DNA from: AC-32 sp963754265
GTDB lineage: Bacteria > Actinomycetota > Thermoleophilia > Gaiellales > Gaiellaceae
Direction of reading: 5' to 3'
Length of the DNA stretch: 64,000 bases
Assembly (NCBI GenBank): GCA_963754265.1
Contig: CAVWFB010000003.1
Span: forward strand, 260,181 to 324,180
The notes beneath the pieces are model-generated. The model searched no databases and was not told the DNA's origin. It worked only from the letters and a program-made list of their open reading frames with translations. Shown piece after piece: positions 8,539 to 15,799 of the stretch. The position numbers and the translations under genes were made by a program. How positions within the stretch are numbered: position 1 is the stretch's first letter; every line of letters starts with the position of its first letter.

Positions 8539-8904
8539 ATGAACTTCGACATCACCACCGAACAGCTTGGCGACGACGCCTACGTGATCGCGCTTTCTGG
8601 CGAGGTCGACCTCTACACCGCACCGGAGTTCAAGCAACAGCTCCTCGACGTGATCGGCAAGGGCGCCAAGGACGTCGTGGTCGACTTCTCGAACACGACG
8701 TTCATCGACTCCACGACCCTCGGCGTGCTCGTGGGCGGGGTCAAGCGCCTGCGGGCAACCGACGGGCAGCTCTCGCTCGTCTGCAGCGACCGCAACATCA
8801 CGAAGATCTTCGAGATCACCGGCCTCGACCGTGTCTTCACGATCTACCCGACCCGCGACGAGGCCGTCTCGAAGGTGTCTTCCTCGGGGCAGCCCTCCAC
8901 CTAG
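8539..8904 (+). CDS. STAS-domain anti-sigma factor antagonist
   Basis: 121-aa SpoIIAA/RsbV-like protein that would bind and sequester an anti-sigma kinase. VIALSGEVDLYTAPEFK and the phosphorylation-site region NTTFIDSTTLGVLVG (the Ser of DST is the usual phospho-acceptor) are clear. A GGGGAGAG Shine-Dalgarno precedes ATG 8539. No anti-sigma kinase or sigma gene is adjacent; the next gene is a cytochrome c whose GTG overlaps this stop by one base. Confidence 0.9.
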   Translation: MNFDITTEQLGDDAYVIALSGEVDLYTAPEFKQQLLDVIGKGAKDVVVDFSNTTFIDSTTLGVLVGGVKRLRATDGQLSLVCSDRNITKIFEITGLDRVFTIYPTRDEAVSKVSSSGQPST

Positions 8905-9509
8905 TGCGGGGCGGCGTCGCCGTCGTCGCCCTTGCGGCCGCGCTGCTCGCGGGCGGCTGCGGTACCGGCGGCATCTCCAAGGCCGGGGACACCGACCGCG
9001 GCAAGCAGCTCTTCCTGCAGAAGTGCGGCGGCTGTCACACGCTCGCCGCCGCCGGGACGCACGGCAATCAAGGACCGAACCTGGACGACGCGTTTCAGGC
9101 TTCGCGGAAGCAAGGGTTCAAGCAAGTGACGATCGAGCAGGTCGTCCGCGACCAGATCGAGCTCGCCGTCCCGCCGATGCCTGCGAACCTCGTCAAGGGC
9201 ACCGATGCCGACGCCGTCGCCGCCTACGTCGCATCGGTCGCCGCCAATCCGTCGGCGGCCCCGGCGAAGAACGCGACGAATGGCAAGGACATCTTCGTTG
9301 CGAACTGCGGGAGCTGCCACACGCTCGCCGATGCCGGGACGAGCGGGAACGTCGGTCCCAACCTCGACCAGCTGAAGCCGGCCGAGAGCATCGTCCAGCA
9401 CCAGGTGATCAACGGCGGCGGCGCGATGCCGGCCTTCAAGGGTCAGCTGACCCCGGCTCAGATCACGGCGGTCGCCAAGTACGTCTCGTCGGTCGCCGGC
9501 AAGGGCTAG
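8904..9509 (+). CDS. diheme cytochrome c, lipoprotein
   Basis: 201-aa exported protein with a lipobox (ALLAGGC, Cys 19) and two class-I cytochrome c domains, each with a heme motif (CGGCHT and CGSCHT) and a later methionine (VPPMPANL and GAMPAFKG). It probably passes electrons to the caa3 oxidase encoded convergently 6 bp downstream. GTG start overlapping the STAS gene stop (TAGTG). Confidence 0.92.
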   Translation: MRGGVAVVALAAALLAGGCGTGGISKAGDTDRGKQLFLQKCGGCHTLAAAGTHGNQGPNLDDAFQASRKQGFKQVTIEQVVRDQIELAVPPMPANLVKGTDADAVAAYVASVAANPSAAPAKNATNGKDIFVANCGSCHTLADAGTSGNVGPNLDQLKPAESIVQHQVINGGGAMPAFKGQLTPAQITAVAKYVSSVAGKG

Positions 9510-9515
9510 AGCCTC

Positions 9516-10157
9516 CTACTCACGCTCGGCCTCGAGATCCACGACCACGTGGGTGATCGGGACGGCGAAGCGCTCGCGGGCTCCGGAGACGACGCCTCGC
9601 TCGAGCCAGTGCGACCGGCCTTCCGGGTGGGTCGAGATGATGATCTCGTCGGGACCGAACGTGCGCACCGCGTCCTCGATCGCCAGCAGCGGGTCGGCGT
9701 CGCCCACCTCGCCGCTGGCCGTGATCCCGCTCTCCTGCAGCCGCTGCAGGCTCGTGTCGAGGCGTTTGCGGGCCTCGGCGCGGGCCGGGTCCTCGTCCGA
9801 GGCCCAGTGCCTGATCGGCGAGTTCAGCGCAGGGCTGACCACGAGCACTCGTGTGCGGGAGCCCTCGCCGCGCCGTTCGATCTGCTCTCGGAGCGCCTCG
9901 CCGCCCACGGTCTCGTTGGCGACGACGAGGATCCGGCGTTCGTCCGGTGCCCCTCGGTGAGCGGGGGCGGTCTGGCGGGGCGCCTCGACGCGTCGCGACC
10001 GAAACCACCACCAGAGCACGCCGGCTGTCAGCACGATGAACACGGCGAGCCCGGCCCAGCGGTTGATCACCGCGGCGATCGCGATCAATGCGAAGTACAC
10101 GACCGAGCCGAGGAGGAACTGGAACGCGTCGGCCTCGCTGCGGAGCGGATTCTTCAC
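9516..10157 (-). CDS. membrane protein with universal-stress-like domain (oxidase-operon protein Y)
   Basis: 213-aa protein: two membrane helices (about 14-31 and 34-51), then a Rossmann-type domain beginning RILVVANETVGGEALREQI and containing DEIIISTHPEGRSHWLERGV. The domain is a paralogue of both halves of the protein at 10763-11614. It is the last gene of the ctaC-ctaD-X-ctaE-Y operon, 12 bp after ctaE. The general fold resembles UspA; a role in regulating or assembling the oxidase is an inference from position only. Confidence 0.8.
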   Translation of the reverse strand: MKNPLRSEADAFQFLLGSVVYFALIAIAAVINRWAGLAVFIVLTAGVLWWWFRSRRVEAPRQTAPAHRGAPDERRILVVANETVGGEALREQIERRGEGSRTRVLVVSPALNSPIRHWASDEDPARAEARKRLDTSLQRLQESGITASGEVGDADPLLAIEDAVRTFGPDEIIISTHPEGRSHWLERGVVSGARERFAVPITHVVVDLEAERE

Positions 10158-10169
10158 TGGGGACCCTCG

Positions 10170-10766
10170 CTAGAGGATGTAGATCGTCGTGTAGACCACG
10201 ATCCACATTACGTCCACGAAGTGCCAGTAGATCCCGGGAATCTCGACGCCGAGGTGCTCCTCGCTCGTGTAGTGGCCGCGGTAGGAGCGGATCGTCGCGG
10301 CAAGGAGCAGCGTCAGGCCGACGAAGACGTGCGCACCGTGCAGGCCCGTCAGGCAGTAGAAGATCGTGCCGAAGGCGTCGGTGTAGGGCGCGAAACCGAT
10401 CCGCGAGTACTCGGCGATCTGGGTGAGCAGGAAGCTGAGGCCGAGAAGAAAGGTGAGCGAGAGCCCGGCCTGCAGGCCAACCCGGTTCCCTCGTTTGATC
10501 GCCTGCAGAGCCCAGTGCATGGTGAAGCTCGAGGTCACGAGGATGAAGGTGTTGATCCCGGCGACGAAGACCGGGAGGTGGTGACCCGGGGTCGGCCACG
10601 GGGTTCCGGCGGCGACCCGCACGAAGAAGTACGCCGTGAAGAACGAGCCGAAGAGCATGATCTCCGACGCGATGAAGAGGAACATCCCCAGGGTGCGCGC
10701 GTCCACGCGCGAGCTCTGGTGTGCCTGGGGCGGATGAGCGGCGTGGGCCTCGGCGTGCGCGCTCAT
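10170..10766 (-). CDS. ctaE: cytochrome c oxidase subunit III
   Basis: 198-aa subunit III of the heme-copper oxidase with five membrane helices. Hallmarks are FIASEIMLFGSFFTAYF, GLHGAHVFVGL and YWHFVDVMWIVVY. It lacks the first two helices of the longer mitochondrial-type subunit, as usual in actinobacteria. The start overlaps the end of the USP-like gene by 4 bp. Confidence 0.95.
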   Translation of the reverse strand: MSAHAEAHAAHPPQAHQSSRVDARTLGMFLFIASEIMLFGSFFTAYFFVRVAAGTPWPTPGHHLPVFVAGINTFILVTSSFTMHWALQAIKRGNRVGLQAGLSLTFLLGLSFLLTQIAEYSRIGFAPYTDAFGTIFYCLTGLHGAHVFVGLTLLLAATIRSYRGHYTSEEHLGVEIPGIYWHFVDVMWIVVYTTIYIL

Positions 10767-11614
10767 TGCGCCACCGGCTCCTGCACGGGGGCGACCTCGA
10801 CGTGCTCCACCGGCAGGCCCGTCTGCTTGCGGAGCCGGTTGACGAGGTCACCGCGCAGCCAGCTCGACGTCTTCTCGCCGGGGAACGTCGAGACGATGAT
10901 CTCGTCGATCCGCTCGTCCTGGACCGCCTGGGCGGCGGCGGTGAACGGGTCGGGGTGCGCGACCTGCCCGTGTGCCTCGATGCCTTCGCCGCGCAGCACT
11001 GTGAGCGCACGCCGCAAGCGCCGCTCTGCCTCCGGGTGCTCCGAGGAGGACACGTCGCTCTGCGGCGAGATGAGCAGGAACGCGGCCGGCCCCTGCTTGG
11101 CCCGCTCGCGGATCTTGTCCAGCAGCGGCTCGCCGACGATCGTCTCATTCGCGACCACGAGCACGTTCGCCTCGCCGCCTGCCTCGTGCTCCAGATCGAC
11201 CACGACATGCTCGACCGGGCGGCCGTCGGCAGCGCGCTCCATCCGCTCGACCACGTTCCGGCGCAGCCAGCCGGACTTCTGGCGCGGGTGGGTCGAGACC
11301 ACGATCTCGTCCGGTGGCGGCTCGAGCTGGGCCAGCGCGTCGCGGAGTGCCGCGACCGGGTCGGCCTCGACCACGAGGCCCGAGGCCGGGATTCCCGCCT
11401 CGCGCAGGGCCTCCAGCGTTCGCTCCAGCCTGCGGCCGGCCGCCGCGCGGCGTGTGTCCTCGTAGACGACGTAGCCCTCGCGCGGCTGGTTGACCGGCGT
11501 GATCACGGTCACCCGCAGCGGGCCCTCCTCGGCCCGGCGCTTGAGCGCGTCGATCAGGCTCTGCCCGGCAACCGTCTCGTTCGCGATCACGAGGACGTGA
11601 CGCTGGTCGCTCAC
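10763..11614 (-). CDS. tandem universal-stress-like two-domain protein (oxidase-operon protein X)
   Basis: 283-aa soluble protein made of two similar alpha/beta domains. The first starts HVLVIANETVAGQSLIDAL, the second NVLVVANETIVGEPLLDKI; both carry a late DEI(V)VST.P.....WLR motif. GTG 11614 is preceded by GAGGAGG and overlaps the ctaD stop (GTGA); its own stop overlaps the ctaE start. Lodged between oxidase subunits I and III, it must be co-expressed with them. Function unknown; an UspA-like fold is inferred from the beta-strand and turn pattern. Confidence 0.82.
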   Translation of the reverse strand: MSDQRHVLVIANETVAGQSLIDALKRRAEEGPLRVTVITPVNQPREGYVVYEDTRRAAAGRRLERTLEALREAGIPASGLVVEADPVAALRDALAQLEPPPDEIVVSTHPRQKSGWLRRNVVERMERAADGRPVEHVVVDLEHEAGGEANVLVVANETIVGEPLLDKIRERAKQGPAAFLLISPQSDVSSSEHPEAERRLRRALTVLRGEGIEAHGQVAHPDPFTAAAQAVQDERIDEIIVSTFPGEKTSSWLRGDLVNRLRKQTGLPVEHVEVAPVQEPVAQ

Positions 11615-13548
11615 CTGACCTCCTCGAGCTCGCGGGCCCGGTCGCCGTTGAAGACGGCGTGGCGGGCGCCCGGTACGCCGTACTCGTACGGGGTCCCGAC
11701 CACCTGCGGGATCTCGTCGAAGTTGAAGACCGGGGGCGGCGAGCTGACTTGCCACTCGAGCGTCAGCGAGCGCCACGGGTTCGCAGCCGCGGCCGGGCCG
11801 TACCGCCAGCTCGTGATCATGTTGTAGAGGAACACCAACGTCGAAGCGCCCAGCCCGAAGGAGGCGATCGAGATGAACAGGTTGAGATCCGCAAAGCGGG
11901 GCGCGTAGTCGGCGACCCGGCGCGGCATGCCCTGGATCCCGAGCCAGTGCATCGGGAAGAAGGTCAGGTTGAAGCCCACGAACGTGAGCCAGAAGTGCAG
12001 CTTCCCGAGCCGCTCGTTGTACATGCGGCCGGTCATCTTCGGGAACCAGAAGTAGATCCCAGCGAAGATCGTGAAAAGAGAACCGCCGAAGAGCACGTAG
12101 TGGATGTGTGCGACGACGAAGTAGGTGTCGGACGTGTGGATGTCGATCGGCACGGCCGCCAGGTAGATCCCGGAGAGGCCTCCGATCACGAACATCGAGA
12201 CGAAGCCGAGGGCGAACAGCATCGGGGTCTCGAAGTGGATCCGGCCGTCCCATAACGTGGCTAACCAGGAGAAGACCTTGATCCCGGTAGGCACCGCGAT
12301 GATCATCGAGGTGACCATCATCGGCACGCGGAGCCACGGCGCCATCCCGGCCACGAACATGTGGTGCGCCCAGACGGAGAAGCCGAGCACGAGAATCGCC
12401 ATCAGCGAGAGGGCCATCAGCCGGTAGCCGAAGATCGGTTTCCGCGCCATCACGGAGATCACCTCCGAGGCGATGCCAAAGCCGGGCAGCATCATGATGT
12501 AGACCGCCGGGTGCGAGTAGAACCAGAAGATGTGCTGGTACCCGAGGGGATAGCCGCCCGCGGTGTAGTCGAAGAAGTGCGTGTGCATCTCCCGGTCGAA
12601 CAACACGAAGAACTGCGAGCCCGCGATGAACGGTGTCGCGATCACGACGAGCAGCGAGGTGGTGAAGTTCGCCCAGACCAGCAGCGGCATACGCCAGAAG
12701 GTCATCCCTGGCGCGCGCATGGTGATGATCGTGACCAGGAAGTTGAGCGCGGTCATGATCGAGCTCGCACCTGCCCACTGGACGCCCATGTTGAAGAAGA
12801 CCGTGCCGAGGGGCTGGTGCACGGAAAGCGGCGCATAGCCCGTCCACCCGGCAGCGAAAGCGCCGCCCGGGACGAGGAAGCTCGAGACCATCATGATCCC
12901 GGCGATCGGCAGCAGCCAGAACGAGAGCGCGTTCAGGCGCGGGAAGGCCATGTCGGGCGCGCCGATCATCAGCGGGATCACGTAGTTGCCGATCCCGGCG
13001 AAGGCGGGGATCACGAACAGGAAGATCATCAGCGCCGCGTGCACCGAGAAGAGCCCGTTGAAGGTCTGGTTGTCGACGAACTGCATCCCCGGCTGAGCGA
13101 GCTCGGCGCGCATGAACATCGCGAGCAGGCCGGCGATCACGAAGAAGACGATCGTCGTCACCAGGTACTGGATCCCGATCACCTTGTGGTCGGTGTTGAT
13201 CCGGAAGTAGTCGCGCCAGCTCTTCGCCCCGTGGCCCGAGTGATCCTCGGGCTGGGTCCGGGCGCCCGAGGCGTAGCGCATCCAGTAGTCGAAGCCGCCG
13301 ATGCCGGCGAGGAAGCCGAGCGGCACGGTCGTCAATTCGACCGTGGTGATCACCGAGCCGTCCCAGATCGGATCCCAGCCCTCGAGCCAGCGGACGAGCA
13401 CGACGATGCCGGCGCCGATGCCGAAGAAGAGCGCCGTCATCCACGGCACTCGCAGCCAGCCCGGCGCGAGCAGGCGGTGCCAGCCTGTCGGAGGCGGCTT
13501 CACGGCGTGCTCCTCGTGCACAACGTGGTTGATCGTCGTCTCGGTCAT
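11611..13548 (-). CDS. ctaD: cytochrome c oxidase subunit I (A2-type)
   Basis: 645-aa catalytic subunit that reduces O2 to water and pumps protons. It has an extra N-terminal part with two helices before the usual core starting near INTDHKVIGIQYL. The heme/CuB segment reads FYSHPAVYIMMLPGFG: YS in place of the glutamate of HPEVY marks an A2-type proton channel. WAHHMFVAG and the VAHIHYVLFGG segment supply further ligands. ATGA overlap with ctaC and GTGA overlap with the next gene show tight coupling. Confidence 0.96.
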   Translation of the reverse strand: MTETTINHVVHEEHAVKPPPTGWHRLLAPGWLRVPWMTALFFGIGAGIVVLVRWLEGWDPIWDGSVITTVELTTVPLGFLAGIGGFDYWMRYASGARTQPEDHSGHGAKSWRDYFRINTDHKVIGIQYLVTTIVFFVIAGLLAMFMRAELAQPGMQFVDNQTFNGLFSVHAALMIFLFVIPAFAGIGNYVIPLMIGAPDMAFPRLNALSFWLLPIAGIMMVSSFLVPGGAFAAGWTGYAPLSVHQPLGTVFFNMGVQWAGASSIMTALNFLVTIITMRAPGMTFWRMPLLVWANFTTSLLVVIATPFIAGSQFFVLFDREMHTHFFDYTAGGYPLGYQHIFWFYSHPAVYIMMLPGFGIASEVISVMARKPIFGYRLMALSLMAILVLGFSVWAHHMFVAGMAPWLRVPMMVTSMIIAVPTGIKVFSWLATLWDGRIHFETPMLFALGFVSMFVIGGLSGIYLAAVPIDIHTSDTYFVVAHIHYVLFGGSLFTIFAGIYFWFPKMTGRMYNERLGKLHFWLTFVGFNLTFFPMHWLGIQGMPRRVADYAPRFADLNLFISIASFGLGASTLVFLYNMITSWRYGPAAAANPWRSLTLEWQVSSPPPVFNFDEIPQVVGTPYEYGVPGARHAVFNGDRARELEEVR

Positions 13549-14591
13549 TGCTGACCCTCGGCGAGGAACTTGACGAGAGCCGCGATCTGCGCCGTTGGCA
13601 GCGCGCTGAACGTCTTCGGCATGACCCCCTTCGGGTAGCGGGGCGCGACGTAGGCGTCCGGGTCGACGATCGACTCACGGATGAAAGCCTGCAAAGGCTT
13701 GTTCGCGCGCGCCGCCTCGGTGCGCAGCTGATCAAGGTCGGGGCCGACGGTTCCCGTCGAGCCCGCCGGCTTGAACGTGTGACAGCCGTCGCAGCCGTTC
13801 GAGACGAACAGCGCCTTGCCGGAGGGGCCGCCGGAAGCGCCGCCGCCGCCGGCGCCCCTGGTCTGGCTCGCAGCCCACTGACGGAACTTCGACGTCGTCA
13901 TCACCTCCGACTGCGAGCGCATGAGCGCGTGGCCGAGACCACAGAGCTCCGTGCAGATCACCGGATAGGTGCCGAGGCGCTTCGGGGTGATGATCAGCCG
14001 CGTGATCAGGCCCGGGACGGCGTCCTGCTTCTGGCTGAACTCGGGCACCCAGAACGAGTGGATCACATCGAGCGACGTCAGCCGCAGCTTGACGGTCTTG
14101 TTGACGGGCAGGCGTAGCGTCGACGAAGTCGCGTTGTGGTAGCCCGGGTACTTGAAGAGCCACGCGAACTGCTGGGCCACGACGTCGACGACGAGCGGCC
14201 TGAGCGGGTCGCGCGCCGTCCCCGCTGACGCACGCGGCACGCGTTCGTTCTGGGTGAGAATGACCGCGCTGAGAATCGAGATCGAGGTGACGAGCACGGC
14301 CGGCACCGCCGTCCAGACGATCTCGAGGCCGGTGTGCCCGTGCACCGGCGGGCCGTCCGAGTCGTCGTCCGGGCCGACACGGAACTTGAGGACGGCGTAC
14401 ACGATCACCGCCGCGACGAGCGCGAAGATGGCGATGCAGATCACGGTCACGAACCAGAAGAGGAAGTCGATCCGGTCGGCCTGCTTGCTCGCCGGATCGG
14501 GCAGCCACGGCACCAGGAGCGCGACCGCGGCGGCACCTGCGCCGAACACGACTCCGAGCCCGACCAGCTGGAAGATCGATCCCCTGCGCAC
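13545..14591 (-). CDS. ctaC: cytochrome c oxidase subunit II fused to cytochrome c
   Basis: 348-aa caa3-type subunit II. Two membrane helices (about 10-30 and 45-68) lead to a cupredoxin domain with CuA ligands His178, Cys213, Glu215, Cys217, His221 and Met224 (CTELCGLGHALM). A Gly/Ser linker then joins a class-I cytochrome c with CDGCH (267-271) and axial Met in KGVMPKTF. GTG start at 14591. First gene of the oxidase operon, divergent from DUF6458. Confidence 0.95.
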   Translation of the reverse strand: MRRGSIFQLVGLGVVFGAGAAAVALLVPWLPDPASKQADRIDFLFWFVTVICIAIFALVAAVIVYAVLKFRVGPDDDSDGPPVHGHTGLEIVWTAVPAVLVTSISILSAVILTQNERVPRASAGTARDPLRPLVVDVVAQQFAWLFKYPGYHNATSSTLRLPVNKTVKLRLTSLDVIHSFWVPEFSQKQDAVPGLITRLIITPKRLGTYPVICTELCGLGHALMRSQSEVMTTSKFRQWAASQTRGAGGGGASGGPSGKALFVSNGCDGCHTFKPAGSTGTVGPDLDQLRTEAARANKPLQAFIRESIVDPDAYVAPRYPKGVMPKTFSALPTAQIAALVKFLAEGQQ

Positions 14592-14733
14592 CGGGGCCGA
14601 GACTACTCGACGCGGAGGCGGAGTAGGGAGGGAAGCGAACGCCCGCTCGAGGTAGCTCGAAACTCCTGCAACGAGCGAGGTTCAGGCTGGGTCGGAAATG
14701 GGTACGAGGTGTCGGCAAACACAAGGAGGTTTG

Positions 14734-14961
14734 ATGGGACTCGGAGTAAGCATTCTGCTGATCGCCGCCGGCGCGATCCTGGCCTTCGCGGTCAACAAGG
14801 AGGTCTCGGGCGTCGACATTCAGACGATCGGGTGGATCCTGCTGATCGTGGGGATTGTCGGGGGCGTGATTTCGATGATCTTCTGGTCGTCGTGGGCGGG
14901 CCCCGGCTATTGGTCGCGACGCCGCGGCTACGTCGAGGACGCGCCGCCGCCCGGCTACTAG
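14734..14961 (+). CDS. DUF6458-like small membrane protein
   Basis: 75-aa protein with two membrane helices (SILLIAAGAILAFAV, then TIGWILLIVGIVGGVISMIF) joined by NKEVSGVDIQ, ending WSRRRGYVEDAPPPGY. This layout matches the actinobacterial DUF6458 family of unknown function. ATG 14734 has a strong AAGGAGG Shine-Dalgarno; the frame upstream of it is non-conserved. Confidence 0.85.
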   Translation: MGLGVSILLIAAGAILAFAVNKEVSGVDIQTIGWILLIVGIVGGVISMIFWSSWAGPGYWSRRRGYVEDAPPPGY

Positions 14962-14974
14962 ATCGATTCGAACA

Positions 14975-15799
14975 GTGCGAGGACCCGGGGCGGCCGCAAG
15001 GCCGCTCCGGCGTTTGGAGACCCGGGAGCGCGGAGAGATTCCCACCGGGGACATGCCGGCTCGTCTGGAATCCGAGGAACGGGCTCTACAGATGCTCGAG
15101 CGTGCTCTGCGCGAGCTGGCCGAGTCGGATGCGCGCAAGAACGATTTCGTCGCCGTCGCCTCGCACGAGCTCCGCACCCCGATCTCGGTCGTCCACGGAA
15201 TCGCGGCCACGCTCCACCTGCGAGGCGACGAGCTCGAGCCCGAGCAGGTGCACGAGCTCCGAGCGACGTTGTTCGAGCAGACCGAGCGCCTGCGCGACCT
15301 CGCCGACCAGTTGCTCGACCTCTCGCGGATCGACTCCCGGCCGTTGCTCCTGCAGCCCGAGCCGTTTCGCCCGCGAGAGCGGCTGGACGAACTCTTGCCG
15401 CGGATCGCCGCCGGGCGACTCGAGGACATCGAGGTGAGGGTCGACCCCGAGCACGAGCTGACGACCGATGCGCTCGCCTTCGAGCGGGTGACCGCGAATT
15501 TGATCCTGAATGCGCTCAGATACGGGCGGCCCCCGGTCGAGGTCAGCTCCGTCAGCTCGAAGGAGTACCGCCTCGTGGTCGAGGATCACGGCGACGGAGT
15601 CGCACCGGAGTTCGTGCCTCGCCTGTTCCAGCGCTTCAGCCGCGGAGACGAGGCGCAGCGCCAGGGACTTCCCGGCGCCGGGCTCGGGCTCGCCATCGCT
15701 TCGGCCTACGCGAGAGCGGTCGGGGGCGAGCTGCGCTACGACCGGGCGACTCCGTGCGGCGCCCGCTTCACGTTCACGCTGCCGGAAGCTCGAACGTGA
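14975..15799 (+). CDS. sensor histidine kinase (HisKA-HATPase core)
   Basis: Up to 274 aa. A HisKA dimerisation domain with the phosphorylation site in ASHELRTPISVVHG is followed by an HATPase domain (N box NLILNALRYG, DHGDGV, and the G-rich GLPGAGLGLAIASAYA). There is no membrane helix or sensor domain, so it is a soluble kinase core. The start is uncertain: GTG 14975 has no Shine-Dalgarno, and ATG 15053 gives a cleaner protein. The last 26 bp overlap the convergent kinase gene. No response regulator is adjacent. Confidence 0.85.
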   Translation: MRGPGAAARPLRRLETRERGEIPTGDMPARLESEERALQMLERALRELAESDARKNDFVAVASHELRTPISVVHGIAATLHLRGDELEPEQVHELRATLFEQTERLRDLADQLLDLSRIDSRPLLLQPEPFRPRERLDELLPRIAAGRLEDIEVRVDPEHELTTDALAFERVTANLILNALRYGRPPVEVSSVSSKEYRLVVEDHGDGVAPEFVPRLFQRFSRGDEAQRQGLPGAGLGLAIASAYARAVGGELRYDRATPCGARFTFTLPEART

